This document shows positions 33,457 through 43,031 of a stretch of DNA of 64,000 nucleotides, one piece after another. This DNA is from Mycobacterium sp. ACS1612. GTDB lineage: Bacteria > Actinomycetota > Actinomycetes > Mycobacteriales > Mycobacteriaceae. Positions within the stretch are counted from its first letter, which is position 1; the number at the start of each line of letters is the position of its first letter. The translations under genes were made by a program, and so were the position numbers. Under the pieces are notes generated by a model. The model saw only the letters and a list, made by a program, of their open reading frames with translations, searched no databases and was not told the origin of the DNA. The stretch spans positions 17,175 through 81,174 of the forward strand of contig NZ_LZHZ01000008.1 of the NCBI RefSeq assembly GCF_001667505.1, read 5' to 3'.

Positions 33457-33603
33457 ATGTGCGGATTCACTCGGACTCTGTCGCTGATGGTGCTGACGGT
33501 CGTCTCGGGCATCGGGAGGGCCAAGCCGGCCTCGCCCGCTGGCGCCCCGCCGACCCTTCCGCCCGGTACCCGGATCTGTGAGCCCGCCAAGGCGCGCTGC
33601 TGA
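33457..33603 (+). CDS. Possible 48-residue small protein
   Basis: A short reading frame after the FMN reductase with a hydrophobic start (TRTLSLMVLTVVSG) and a Pro-rich tail with two late cysteines. Nothing known to me resembles it and the ribosome site is weak. It may be non-coding. Confidence 0.22.
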   Translation: MCGFTRTLSLMVLTVVSGIGRAKPASPAGAPPTLPPGTRICEPAKARC

Positions 33604-34018
33604 TTTGCGCTTTGCTGTTACGTCACCGTGACAGTTCGCGCCGCCAGGCCTGTCGGTGGTCGGTGGTAGACCAGGGTGACGCGCCGCGACACGACCCGAA
33701 TGTGACATGCGACACGCCCGGCCAAACGCTGGCTGACAGCTTACGACCAGGGAATTTCAGAAATGTTATTCAGAACATCTTGTATCCCTTCGTAATGTCA
33801 GACACTAGGTGTAGTGTTTCGAGCACCGACAGACCCCCACCGGTACATGTACCTTCCAGGGTCGGCCGGAGGCCAGAAGTCCGGCGGTGTCGGTTCCCAG
33901 ACGCACCGGGCAGCAGCCCCGGACGCCTGGAATTTTGAGGGCCCGAGGGCCGCTGAATTTCAGCGACAAGCAGTAACCGACCAGTTGCCAGTCCGTCCGC
34001 AGAGGAGCCGTACCGAAG
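33604..34018 (+). other. 415-bp leader region of the nrdHIE operon
   Basis: This region holds two NrdR boxes (33770-33785 and 33802-33817) and then about 200 bases of likely 5' untranslated RNA. A 12-bp palindrome GGTACATGTACC is at 33842-33853, followed by several GC-rich segments that could fold. I see no open frame with coding character. Confidence 0.6.
33770..33817 (+). promoter_or_regulatory. Paired NrdR boxes before nrdH
   Basis: ACACTAGGTGTAGTGT at 33802-33817 matches the remembered NrdR consensus ACACWATATATWGTGT at 13 of 16 positions. TCAGAACATCTTGTAT at 33770-33785 matches at 11. The two are 32 bp apart, three helical turns, as is typical of NrdR-controlled ribonucleotide reductase promoters. 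Confidence 0.72.
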
Positions 34019-34270
34019 ATGACGCAACCTTCGATCACCGTGTACACCAAGCCCGCATGCGTGCAGTGCAACGCCACCTACAAGGCGCTGGACAAGCAGG
34101 GCATCGCCTACGAGAAGGTTGACATCACCCTGGACAGCGAGGCCCGCGACTACGTCATGGCGCTGGGCTACCTGCAGGCACCCGTCGTGGTCGCCGGCAA
34201 CGAGCACTGGTCGGGGTTCCGGCCGGACCGCATCAAGGCCCTGTCCGGGGCGGTCGCGGCGACGGCATAA
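34019..34270 (+). CDS. nrdH: NrdH glutaredoxin-like redoxin
   Basis: An 83-residue thioredoxin-fold redoxin with redox motif CVQC (Cys14, Cys17) and the NrdH C-terminal [12 protein letters not shown]. It donates electrons, from thioredoxin reductase, to class Ib ribonucleotide reductase. It heads the operon nrdH-nrdI-nrdE. GAGGAG lies ahead of the ATG, somewhat distant (about 12 bases). Confidence 0.95.
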   Translation: MTQPSITVYTKPACVQCNATYKALDKQGIAYEKVDITLDSEARDYVMALGYLQAPVVVAGNEHWSGFRPDRIKALSGAVAATA

Positions 34271-34311
34271 AGAAGGGGTACTCCGAAAGGCGGAAAGGAG
34301 GGGACGTCGAG

Positions 34312-34761
34312 ATGACACCGCGCAACCTCGTCTACTTCTCCAGCGTGTCGGAGAACACCCACCGCTTCGTCGAGAAGCTGGGGCTGCCCGCCATCCGGAT
34401 CCCGTTGCACGGACGCATCGAGGTCGATGAGCCGTACGTGCTGGTGCTGCCCACCTACGGCGGCGGGCGCGCCACCCCGGACATCAACGATGGCGGCTAC
34501 GTGCCCAAGCAGGTCATCGCGTTTCTGAACAACGAACACAACCGGTCGTTGATCCGCGGCGTCATCGCCGCGGGCAACAACAACTTCGGCGCCGAGTTCG
34601 CCTACGCGGGCAACGTGGTTTCCCGCAAGTGCGGTGTGCCGTATCTGTATCGCTTCGAACTCATGGGAACCCCCGACGACGTGGAAGCCGTCCGCGCGGG
34701 CTTGGAAGACTTTTGGAAGGACCAGACGTGCCACCAACCGTCACAGCTGCAGAGCCTGTAA
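34312..34761 (+). CDS. nrdI: NrdI flavodoxin-like maturation protein
   Basis: A 149-residue flavodoxin-like protein with the FMN loop [18 protein letters not shown] and AGNNNFG motifs. NrdI supplies an oxidant to assemble the dimanganese-tyrosyl radical cofactor of NrdF. AAAGGAGG is a near-ideal ribosome site before the ATG. Its end overlaps the nrdE start by 34 bases. Confidence 0.95.
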   Translation: MTPRNLVYFSSVSENTHRFVEKLGLPAIRIPLHGRIEVDEPYVLVLPTYGGGRATPDINDGGYVPKQVIAFLNNEHNRSLIRGVIAAGNNNFGAEFAYAGNVVSRKCGVPYLYRFELMGTPDDVEAVRAGLEDFWKDQTCHQPSQLQSL

Positions 34762-36899
34762 CGACCGACGCGCCGGGTGCGCTGCCGGGGGAGACGGACT
34801 ACCACGCCCTCAACGCGATGCTGAATCTGTACGACGCCGAGGGCAAGATTCAGTTCGACAAGGACCGCGAGGCCGCCCATCAGTACTTCCTGCAACACGT
34901 CAACCAGAACACGGTCTTCTTCCACAACTACGACGAGAAGCTGGATTACCTGATCCAGAAGGAGTACTACGAGCGCGAGGTGCTCGACCAGTATTCACGC
35001 AACTTCGTCAAGACGCTGCTGGACCGGGCCTACGCCAAGAAGTTCCGGTTTCCGACGTTCCTCGGCGCGTTCAAGTACTACACCAGCTACACGCTGAAGA
35101 CATTCGACGGTAAGCGGTATTTGGAGCGGTTCGAGGACCGGGTCGTGATGGTGGCGCTGACGCTGGCCGCGGGGGACACGTCGCTGGCGGAGAAGCTGGT
35201 CGACGAGATCATGGACGGCCGCTTCCAGCCGGCCACCCCGACGTTCCTGAACTCGGGCAAGAAGCAGCGCGGTGAGCCGGTCAGCTGCTTCCTGCTGCGC
35301 ATCGAGGACAACATGGAGTCGATCGGACGCTCCATCAACTCCGCGCTGCAGCTGTCCAAGCGCGGCGGTGGAGTCGCGTTGCTGCTGTCCAACATTCGCG
35401 AACACGGCGCGCCGATCAAGAACATCGAGAACCAGAGCTCCGGCGTCATCCCGATCATGAAGCTGTTGGAGGACTCGTTCTCCTACGCCAACCAACTCGG
35501 TGCGCGCCAGGGCGCCGGCGCGGTGTATCTGCACGCGCACCATCCGGACATCCACCGCTTCCTGGACACCAAGCGGGAGAACGCCGACGAGAAGATCCGG
35601 ATCAAGACGCTCTCGCTTGGCGTGGTGATCCCGGACATCACGTTCGAGTTGGCGAAGAAGAACGAGGACATGTACCTGTTCTCGCCGTATGACGTCGAGC
35701 GGGTGTACGGCGTTCCGTTCGCGGACATCTCGGTGACCGAGAAGTACTACGAGATGCTCGACGACGCGCGGATCCGCAAGACGAAGATCAAGGCGCGCGA
35801 GTTCTTCCAGACGCTGGCCGAGTTGCAGTTCGAGTCGGGCTACCCGTACATCATGTTCGAGGACACGGTGAACCGGGCCAATCCGATCGAGGGCAAGATC
35901 ACGCACTCCAACTTGTGCTCGGAAATTCTGCAGGTGTCGACGCCGTCGGTGTTCAATGATGACCTGAGCTACGCCAAAGTGGGCAAGGACATCTCGTGCA
36001 ACCTCGGCTCGCTGAACATCGCCAAGGCGATGGACTCGCCGGACTTCGCCCAGACCATCGAGGTGGCCATCCGAGCGTTGACGGCGGTATCCGATCAGAC
36101 GCACATCTACTCGGTGCCGTCGATCGAGCAGGGCAACAACGACTCTCACGCGATCGGGTTGGGGCAGATGAACCTGCACGGATACCTGGCCCGTGAGCGC
36201 ATCTTCTACGGCTCCGAAGAGGGCATCGACTTCACGAACATCTACTTCTATTGCGTGCTGTATCACGCGCTGAGGGCGTCGAACAAGATCGCCATCGAGC
36301 GCGGCGCGCACTTCAAGGGCTTCGAGAAGTCGAAGTACGCGACCGGCGAGTTCTTCGATAAGTACACCGCGCAGGTGTGGGAGCCGAAGACCGACAAGGT
36401 GAAGCAGTTGTTCGCCGATGCGGGCATTCACATTCCGACGCAAGAGGATTGGACTCGGTTGAAGGAGTCGGTGGGCAAGCACGGCATCTACAACCAGAAC
36501 CTGCAGGCGGTTCCGCCGACGGGCTCGATCAGCTACATCAACCATTCGACCAGTTCGATTCACCCGATCGCGTCGAAGGTGGAGATCCGCAAGGAAGGCA
36601 AGATCGGCCGGGTGTACTACCCGGCGCCGTACATGACCAACGACAACCTGGAGTTCTACCAGGACGCCTACGAGATCGGCTACGAGAAGGTCATCGACAC
36701 GTACGCCGCGGCGACACAGCACGTCGACCAGGGTCTGAGCCTGACGCTGTTCTTCAAGGACACCGCAACCACGCGTGATGTGAACAAGGCGCAGATCTAC
36801 GCCTGGCGCAAGGGAATCAAGACGCTGTACTACATCCGGCTACGCCAGATGGCTCTCGAGGGCACTGAGGTGGAGGGTTGCGTCAGCTGCATGCTATGA
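34728..36899 (+). CDS. nrdE: Class Ib ribonucleoside-diphosphate reductase alpha subunit
   Basis: The 723-residue catalytic subunit, nearly collinear with remembered M. tuberculosis NrdE. The active-site cysteines lie in EPVSCFLLR and HSNLCSEIL, and the C-terminal CVSC pair receives electrons from NrdH. There is no N-terminal ATP-cone, as expected for class Ib. GTG is chosen because it gives VPPTV, matching the known start, with GGAAGGA upstream. The partner nrdF lies 18.8 kb downstream in the same orientation. Confidence 0.96.
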   Translation: MPPTVTAAEPVTTDAPGALPGETDYHALNAMLNLYDAEGKIQFDKDREAAHQYFLQHVNQNTVFFHNYDEKLDYLIQKEYYEREVLDQYSRNFVKTLLDRAYAKKFRFPTFLGAFKYYTSYTLKTFDGKRYLERFEDRVVMVALTLAAGDTSLAEKLVDEIMDGRFQPATPTFLNSGKKQRGEPVSCFLLRIEDNMESIGRSINSALQLSKRGGGVALLLSNIREHGAPIKNIENQSSGVIPIMKLLEDSFSYANQLGARQGAGAVYLHAHHPDIHRFLDTKRENADEKIRIKTLSLGVVIPDITFELAKKNEDMYLFSPYDVERVYGVPFADISVTEKYYEMLDDARIRKTKIKAREFFQTLAELQFESGYPYIMFEDTVNRANPIEGKITHSNLCSEILQVSTPSVFNDDLSYAKVGKDISCNLGSLNIAKAMDSPDFAQTIEVAIRALTAVSDQTHIYSVPSIEQGNNDSHAIGLGQMNLHGYLARERIFYGSEEGIDFTNIYFYCVLYHALRASNKIAIERGAHFKGFEKSKYATGEFFDKYTAQVWEPKTDKVKQLFADAGIHIPTQEDWTRLKESVGKHGIYNQNLQAVPPTGSISYINHSTSSIHPIASKVEIRKEGKIGRVYYPAPYMTNDNLEFYQDAYEIGYEKVIDTYAAATQHVDQGLSLTLFFKDTATTRDVNKAQIYAWRKGIKTLYYIRLRQMALEGTEVEGCVSCML

Positions 36900-36919
36900 G
36901 GCCGGCTGGCGTAGGACCT

Positions 36920-37759
36920 TCACCCATGCGGTTTGAACGTGTAGGTCTCACCGTGCGCGAGGTAGACGAATTCGGCGCTGGCCGTTGAGGTCTGGGCGGC
37001 CTTCTTGAAGTCGTCGAGTCCGGAGAGAAAGACCGAGAAGTCGTTGTAGTGGATCGGGATGGCGGTCTTCGGTTTGGTGATCTCGACGGCCTTGACTCCT
37101 TGCTCGCCGGTCATCGTGACCACGGTGAGGAGGAATGTGGTGCCACCGGTGTGCACCAGACCGAGGTCGATGTCGGGATACCGGCGCGGGATCTCCTCGA
37201 GGCTGTCGACGAGCATCGTGTCACCGGTGATGTAGAGCCGGTACAGGTGATCGGAGCCCCTGCTGAAGTCGAGCAGGTGCCCATTGACAGGCATCAACAG
37301 CCCGTCGACTTCCTCCTCGGTGGCGTGCTTGGCCGGCATGGCGGTGATGTTCAGCGTCGCGTCGCCCTTGTGCACCACGAGCGATTCCCAGGTACCCAGC
37401 GCATGGCCCTGTTCGAAGCCTAGACCGCCGAGCTTTTCCACTGCGTCGGCCGTTGAGACGATCGGCAGTTTCTTGTCGAGCTCCTGTGCGGCGACGTCAT
37501 CGAAATGATCGCCGTGGTAGTGCGACAAGACCACCAAGTCGATCGGCGGCAGGTCAGCGATCTGGCAGGCGGGCTCGACCTCGCGTCGAGCCCAGATGCC
37601 GTGGCCCAGATGGACGTGCTCACCTTTGTGCAGGAAGGCGGGATCAGTCAGGATCGTCAGCCCGCCGAACCGGATCAAGGTGGTGGCGTTACCTATGAAA
37701 TACACCTCGCCCTGATCGAAATCCGCTGCTGCACTGCAGTTTAGCTCCAAAACATTCAT
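36920..37759 (-). CDS. Metallo-beta-lactamase-fold hydrolase (UlaG-like)
   Basis: A 279-residue MBL-fold protein. The metal motif SHYHGDHFD gives His80, His82, Asp84 and His85; further ligands are in GDTM and HYND. The N-terminal layout (GNATTLIRFGGLTILTDPAF) is that of the UlaG/YycJ-like group that act on lactones or phosphodiesters. It lies downstream of the sulfite-oxidase-type gene with a 33-bp gap and converges on nrdE. It marks the start of the segment that splits nrdE from nrdF. Confidence 0.82.
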   Translation of the reverse strand: MNVLELNCSAAADFDQGEVYFIGNATTLIRFGGLTILTDPAFLHKGEHVHLGHGIWARREVEPACQIADLPPIDLVVLSHYHGDHFDDVAAQELDKKLPIVSTADAVEKLGGLGFEQGHALGTWESLVVHKGDATLNITAMPAKHATEEEVDGLLMPVNGHLLDFSRGSDHLYRLYITGDTMLVDSLEEIPRRYPDIDLGLVHTGGTTFLLTVVTMTGEQGVKAVEITKPKTAIPIHYNDFSVFLSGLDDFKKAAQTSTASAEFVYLAHGETYTFKPHG

Positions 37760-37792
37760 CTTCGGCTCTCCTTTGAGGGTGGTGCGCGACCG

Positions 37793-38923
37793 TTACGCGT
37801 TTTCCGGTTCGGGATCGGGATGCCGCAACTCCGATGTGGTCCCGACGGTCAGCTCGATGCGGGCCCAGGCATGGTTGCCGTACCCGCGCGGATTCCACAA
37901 CGAAGCCGCGGACTCCGGCTGAAGCAGGCCGGTGTCGTCCCAGGCCCGCGCGATGACGCTCAAAGGTCCGGGCTTCGCGTCCACGGTGAGCGACCAGGGC
38001 CGCCACGCCCACTGACTTGGCGCGCGATGAAGGTTGGCCTGCTGCCAGCTGCCCCCGCCGTCAATGGACACGTCTACCCGCGCGACGCTGTGGCCGTCGC
38101 TGGCGATCCCGTACCCGCGGATGGTCAGCGGACCTGGCGCGACCTGGTCACCGTCGTCAGGAACCAAGATGTCGCAGTTGAGTTCGAGCGTGGACAGCGA
38201 AATGCCCTCGCCCGGTCCCGCAGTATCGGCGTCCACCTCGGGTGGCAGGATCCGGTAATCGAGAGCCTGAAAGTAGTTCTGTGACGGGATGGATTGAACC
38301 GTGATCCCGGTGACCCATTTGACGCTGCGGGCCCCGATGTATCCGGGGACGACGACGCGCACAGGGCCGCCGTGGGCGCGTGGTAGCGCTTGGCCATTCA
38401 TCTGCCAGGCCAGTAGCACCTCGTCAGCCATCGCCTTCCTGAGCGGGATGGAGCCGCCGAAGGACTGCACGGGCCGCGCCTCCTGCGCGACGTCCGGCGC
38501 GACGAACGCCACATGAAGGCCGTCATCCTGATGGACGCCAGCCGCATGCAGGATGTCTGACAGCCGTACGCCGCGCCACTTGGCGGTCGAGATCGCACCG
38601 CGATCCCAGGGGGCCTTGCCGGGTATCGGCCGCACGCGCAGCAGCTCCGCGCGCCGGTTGCCCGCACACGCCAGCGTGGCTATCACCCAGTGCTGATTGA
38701 ACCGGGTGGTCAGGTCCTCGTAGTCCAGGGTGAGCGGCTTGTCGACCAGCCCGTCGACGGTCAGCTGCCACTCGTCGATGGCGATGTCCGGAAAGGGTCC
38801 GTGATTGCGGCCATAGAACGCATCCACCGGGGTGATCTCACTACTCGCCAACACCGAGGGTGGCGGCTCGGCGTTGTACGGCAGTTGGCTGCGCACAATC
38901 ATGTCGTCGCGCTTATTCCACAT
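37793..38923 (-). CDS. Molybdopterin-dependent sulfite oxidase-family enzyme
   Basis: A 376-residue protein with the Mo-cofactor domain of sulfite oxidase and a C-terminal Mo-co dimerisation domain. Cys86 in LACAGNRR is the molybdenum ligand. There is no heme domain and no signal peptide, so a cytoplasmic enzyme is likely. The substrate could be sulfite or another oxo-acceptor. ATG at 38923 is used; the upstream in-frame TTG is weaker. Confidence 0.85.
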   Translation of the reverse strand: MWNKRDDMIVRSQLPYNAEPPPSVLASSEITPVDAFYGRNHGPFPDIAIDEWQLTVDGLVDKPLTLDYEDLTTRFNQHWVIATLACAGNRRAELLRVRPIPGKAPWDRGAISTAKWRGVRLSDILHAAGVHQDDGLHVAFVAPDVAQEARPVQSFGGSIPLRKAMADEVLLAWQMNGQALPRAHGGPVRVVVPGYIGARSVKWVTGITVQSIPSQNYFQALDYRILPPEVDADTAGPGEGISLSTLELNCDILVPDDGDQVAPGPLTIRGYGIASDGHSVARVDVSIDGGGSWQQANLHRAPSQWAWRPWSLTVDAKPGPLSVIARAWDDTGLLQPESAASLWNPRGYGNHAWARIELTVGTTSELRHPDPEPENA

Positions 38924-39121
38924 CTGCGCACCCCACGCCCGGAGTGTTTGCAACCACAAGGAATTCGCTCAACATCGCGCACCGTGCCCGGCGGCTTGGC
39001 GAGGGTTCCCCGCACCGTGCAGGGGAGGCGAAGACGCGGTAGGCGGGCTTCCTACCATTGCCAGAAATCGGATGCTCATTTCGGAGGACCTTTCTCGTTT
39101 GTCGATCTGATGATGGGGTGG

Positions 39122-39778
39122 TTATTCAGGCCAGGAGCTGCTGAGGACGATGTCGACGAAGTCGTCGGGGACGAATGTGGGGTCGTAGTGCTGGAGTACG
39201 TCGGCGTTCATGACGCCAAAGGTGGTGTGCGGCCGGTGTTTTAGGCCGTTGGCCAAGGCGGCGAGGAAGCTGCGTTTGAAATCCGGGCGCGGGTGAGCAG
39301 TGGTGATGGCTGTGATCGCATCTGAAGAGAGTTGGTCGCGGCCGACGCCGACCACGTCGGTCTCGACACCGGCCTTGACCAACGCGATTTCGGGGTCAAG
39401 GAATTGAGTCACTCCGGGCGTCGTATGCAGCGCGATACTCAGCCATACCTTGCGTACGTCAGCCCTGTCGACTCCGCGGTCCAGCAGGAAGTCGCGTGCC
39501 GCGTTGGCACCGTCGACTTCGAAGCGCAGCACCGAGGAGCGGTAGCGTCGAGTGAGGCCGAAGTCGTGGAACATCGCCCCGGCGTAGAGCAATTCGGGAT
39601 CTGTCTGCAGGCCGAGGCGACGGCCCTGCAGCGCGGCGAACAGGAACACCCTGCGGGAGTGGTCGAACAGCACGTCGTCTTCGGAGTCGCGAATGAACTC
39701 AGTCACTTCGCGCACCAGTGCGGTGTCGGGGATCGCCACGCCGGCAATGGTGTGGGTCGGCTGAGGGGCCATGGTCAT
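39122..39778 (-). CDS. HD-domain phosphohydrolase-like protein
   Basis: A 218-residue HD-fold protein with His40 in FDHSRRV and the His71-Asp72 pair in MFHDFG. Similar stand-alone proteins are annotated as cyanamide hydratase-like or HD phosphohydrolases. AGGAG precedes the ATG. It is divergent from a GlxA-type regulator 73 bases away, which probably controls it. Confidence 0.8.
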   Translation of the reverse strand: MTMAPQPTHTIAGVAIPDTALVREVTEFIRDSEDDVLFDHSRRVFLFAALQGRRLGLQTDPELLYAGAMFHDFGLTRRYRSSVLRFEVDGANAARDFLLDRGVDRADVRKVWLSIALHTTPGVTQFLDPEIALVKAGVETDVVGVGRDQLSSDAITAITTAHPRPDFKRSFLAALANGLKHRPHTTFGVMNADVLQHYDPTFVPDDFVDIVLSSSWPE

Positions 39779-39851
39779 CTCTCCTAGGGCGGGGCTGCAT
39801 CTACCACTCTGTGCCGGTTCAATGTCATAAACGCACGGCTATTGCGACCTC

Positions 39852-40898
39852 ATGCCCTCAAAAAGGGACACAATGGCATGCGTGGTGCAAGCCGATGCGC
39901 ATTCGCGGGTGGTGGTGGTCGTCGTTTTCGACGGGGTGACGCTGTTAGATGTCGCGGGGGCGGCCGAAGTCTTCGCCGAAGCCAACCGGTTCGGCGCGGA
40001 TTATCAGCTCAGGATCGCGTCGGTGGATGGGCGCGATGTGACGACGTCGATCGGAACCCGGCTAGGTGTCACTGACAGCCTCTGGTCAATAGAAGTCGCC
40101 GATACCGTGCTGGTCGCCGGCAGTGACAATCTGCCTGCGCGGGCGATTGATCCCACGCTGGTCGCGGCCGTCAAAGCGGTGGCCGGCCGGACCCGGCGTC
40201 TGGCGTCCGTCTGCACGGGGTCGTTCATCCTCGCGCAGGCCGGTCTGCTGAACGGCCGACGTGCCACCACGCACTGGCACGAAACTCGGTTGCTCGCCCG
40301 CGCCTTTCCCGACATCACCGTTGAGCCAGACGCGATCTTCGTCCGTGACGGTGATGTCTTCACCTCGGCCGGGGTGTCGTCGGGGATCGACCTCGCGCTC
40401 GCCCTGGTCGAACAGGATTGTGGCACCGACCTCGTCCGCGACGTGGCCCGCTGGTTGGTCGTGTATCTGAAACGCGCAGGGGGGCAATCACAATTCTCGA
40501 CGCTGGTCGAGGCCAGTCCGCCACCTCAGTCCGCGCTGCGAGCGGTCACCGATGCGATTGCGTACAACCCTGGCGCGGACCACAGTGTGAAAAGTCTTGC
40601 CGCGCGCGCATCCCTGAGCACCCGACAGTTGACACGGCTGTTTCGATCCGAACTCGGAACAACCCCAGCCAATTACGTCGAACTGGCGCGAATCGACGCC
40701 GCCCGCTCGGCGCTTGACGCTGGCCGCACCGTCTCCGAGACCGCGCACTTGGCAGGGTTCGGCAGCACCGAGAGCCTCCGCCGCGCATTCATCGCCCACC
40801 TCGGCCTCTCGCCAAAGGCCTATCGAGACAGATTCCGCACCGCCGCCCGCGACGGTGAGTCCGGCAGTCTGCTGGACTCTGAGAACGAAACAGTCTGA
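39852..40898 (+). CDS. GlxA-family AraC-type regulator with DJ-1/PfpI domain
   Basis: A 348-residue regulator. Residues 18-195 form a DJ-1-like domain with the elbow ASVCTGSFILA, and residues 230-330 hold two AraC helix-turn-helices (VKSLAARASLSTRQLTRLFR and VSETAHLAGFGSTESLRRAF). It is divergent from the HD gene. The first 20 residues may be shorter if the ATG at 39873 is used. Confidence 0.88.
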   Translation: MPSKRDTMACVVQADAHSRVVVVVVFDGVTLLDVAGAAEVFAEANRFGADYQLRIASVDGRDVTTSIGTRLGVTDSLWSIEVADTVLVAGSDNLPARAIDPTLVAAVKAVAGRTRRLASVCTGSFILAQAGLLNGRRATTHWHETRLLARAFPDITVEPDAIFVRDGDVFTSAGVSSGIDLALALVEQDCGTDLVRDVARWLVVYLKRAGGQSQFSTLVEASPPPQSALRAVTDAIAYNPGADHSVKSLAARASLSTRQLTRLFRSELGTTPANYVELARIDAARSALDAGRTVSETAHLAGFGSTESLRRAFIAHLGLSPKAYRDRFRTAARDGESGSLLDSENETV

Positions 40899-40918
40899 AG
40901 TGACTGAGCAATCGTCGA

Positions 40919-42454
40919 TTACGTGTGGTGCTGGGTGCGGATCAGGTCGGCGGCGCGTTCGGCGATGCCGTAGACGGTTGCGGCGGTGTTGGCGGTGACT
41001 ATCGAGGGCATCACCGAAGCGTCGGCTACGCGCAAACCTTCGATGCCGCGTACCCGCAACTGCGGATCGACGACAGCCATCTCGTCGCCGCCCATCCGGC
41101 ATGTGCCCGCGTAGTGGAAGTAACACCGCAGACTGAGCCGAAGGTATTCGTCCAATGAGTCGTCGGCGTCGTCGACGTGCGGTCCCGGATGGACTTCTGC
41201 GCCGCGCCAACCGGCCAGAGCTTCACCCTCACCGATTCGGCGGGCTAGCCGTAAGCCCGCGCGCATGGTCGCGACATCACGCGCATCGGCCAGGTAATTG
41301 GGGTCCACTTCCGGCAGCATGCCGGCGTCGGGGCCGGCGAGCCGTATCCTGCCCCGACTGTGCGGGTTGATCGCCGAGAACATGATGGAGTAGCCATGCT
41401 CCGGTGTCGGCAGCGTCGGCACAGGCAACGGCAGGCTGTGGAGCACGAATTGTAAGTCCGGCCCGTCGAACTCGAGGCTCGTGCGGATGAACCCCATGGC
41501 TTCGCCCGTTGCGTTGGCCGGTATCGAGGAAATGGGCTGACTGGCCTCGTAGGTCAGCCAAGCCAACGGGTGGTCCTGCAGGTTGGCGCCGACTCCGGGT
41601 AGCTCGAGCACGGGCTTCACACCCACTGCACGCAGGTGCTCGCTCGCACCGATGCCGGACAACAGGAGCAACTGCGCCGACCCGATAGCTCCCGCCGTGA
41701 GCACGATTTCGCGGGTGCAGGCCACCGTCGCCGTGGTTCCACCGGTTTTGAACTCAACACCTGTGGCACGTCCATCGGCCACCACCACACGGCGTACCAA
41801 AGCGTCGGTCACTACGTCGAGGTTCGACCGGTTCATTGCGGGGATCAGGTATGCGTCGGCGGCGCTCTGGCGCGCCCCGTTCACGATGTTGAAATCGGGC
41901 CAGCCAAAGCCGATTTCAAGGCCACTGCTGAGGTCGCCCGCTCGTCCGCAACCAACCTCGACGGCGGCCTCCACAGCGGCGGCGATCATGGGATTAGGGG
42001 TAGGCGGGGTGCCCACGATCAGCGGGCCGTCGACTCCGCGGACAGCCGGGTCACCGTTCGTCGCAGTCTCCGAGCGCCGAAAGTAGGGCAACAAGTCGTC
42101 AAAGCCCCACCCGGGTGCGCCGCATCGTGTCCACGCGTCGTAGCCGGTATGGTGACCGCGCACGAAGACGAGGCCGTTGATGCTCGACGAACCACCAAGG
42201 CCACGACCGCGAGGCGTTGCGACTCGCGTACCCGTGAAGGCATTGACCGCACCACTGTCACCCCAGACGGCAGTGCTTCCAAGCAATGACAACCACGCCG
42301 CAGGCACCGCCATGGCTTCCAATGGCTCACGAGCGCCTGCCTCGATCAACAGCACATGAATGGTCGGGTCTTCGGATAGTCGCGCTGCCAAGACGCAACC
42401 CGCCGTTCCTCCACCCACCACGATGTAGTCATAACTTTGCCGTGTCGGCTCCAT
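40919..42454 (-). CDS. GMC-family flavin oxidoreductase (choline dehydrogenase-like)
   Basis: A 511-residue FAD enzyme. IVVGGGTAGCVLAARL is the dinucleotide fold, PRGRGLGGSSSINGL the first GMC signature, and TAGAIGSAQLLLLSGIG the second. The active-site pair is in HYAGTCRMG and NTAATVYGIAE. It oxidises an alcohol group. It lies 20 bases from the end of the convergent GlxA gene. Confidence 0.9.
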   Translation of the reverse strand: MEPTRQSYDYIVVGGGTAGCVLAARLSEDPTIHVLLIEAGAREPLEAMAVPAAWLSLLGSTAVWGDSGAVNAFTGTRVATPRGRGLGGSSSINGLVFVRGHHTGYDAWTRCGAPGWGFDDLLPYFRRSETATNGDPAVRGVDGPLIVGTPPTPNPMIAAAVEAAVEVGCGRAGDLSSGLEIGFGWPDFNIVNGARQSAADAYLIPAMNRSNLDVVTDALVRRVVVADGRATGVEFKTGGTTATVACTREIVLTAGAIGSAQLLLLSGIGASEHLRAVGVKPVLELPGVGANLQDHPLAWLTYEASQPISSIPANATGEAMGFIRTSLEFDGPDLQFVLHSLPLPVPTLPTPEHGYSIMFSAINPHSRGRIRLAGPDAGMLPEVDPNYLADARDVATMRAGLRLARRIGEGEALAGWRGAEVHPGPHVDDADDSLDEYLRLSLRCYFHYAGTCRMGGDEMAVVDPQLRVRGIEGLRVADASVMPSIVTANTAATVYGIAERAADLIRTQHHT

Positions 42455-43031
42455 AGCAGGCGCTCCGTCTCTTGACTTTCATGACCACTGATGCAGCGGG
42501 CTCGAGGCGCGCTGTGGCGACCCTTGTTTCAGGACAACGGCGTTGAACACATTTCGCCTGTATGGAAGTAACGCGAATATCTCGATACCCCATCTGTTGG
42601 GAATCGTGTTCCTCGTCACTGTTTCTGGCCACGAACATGCCCGTCGTCGACGGCCGAGCCCGGCCCTCATGGTTCGCTGATCCACCTTGAATCGAACGCT
42701 GGCCGCTTCAGCGATATCAAAGGAAATGCAGTGATGGGCAGTGTGATTCGTCGTACGAGTGCTACCCAACAGGGCATGTTTCACCCTTCGCGGTAGGCCT
42801 GGGAGGGTTAATCCCGCAGGGCTTTGAGGCAGCCGATCGACGTCCCAGCCGCCAGAATTTCGCGTTAGTGTTGGTAACGTGAAAAGTCTCGGCCGCCGCC
42901 GTGCTCGGGATGTGGCGGGACGCACGAGCCAGAAGGTGCTTGGGCACACGACATTCCATGAGCCGGATGCGTTCGGACTGTCTGTCGTCCCTGCTCTGGC
43001 CTACCTCACTTGAAAGAAGGAGAGCGCCCCC
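42455..43031. other. 577-bp divergent intergenic region
   Basis: The region lies between the starts of the GMC oxidoreductase and the FAD-linked oxidase. Short frames on the minus strand contain segments such as HHCISFDIAEAASVRFKVDQ that vaguely resemble AraC sensor domains, but none is intact. It may hold a decayed regulator plus promoters. GAAGGAG before 43032 is the ribosome site for the oxidase. Confidence 0.4.

Noticed and set aside
33820..34018. A cobalamin or other riboswitch in the nrdH leader
   Set aside because: There are GC-rich pairing segments, but I could not find a B12-box-like core or any other aptamer consensus by eye.
34995..36722. A 575-residue open frame antisense to nrdE
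   Set aside because: It is opposite a well-conserved gene and its translation is low-complexity Arg/Val/Leu-rich, typical of high-GC antisense frames. The same applies to the long minus frames at 5737-7488, 14101-15762 and 10476-11582.
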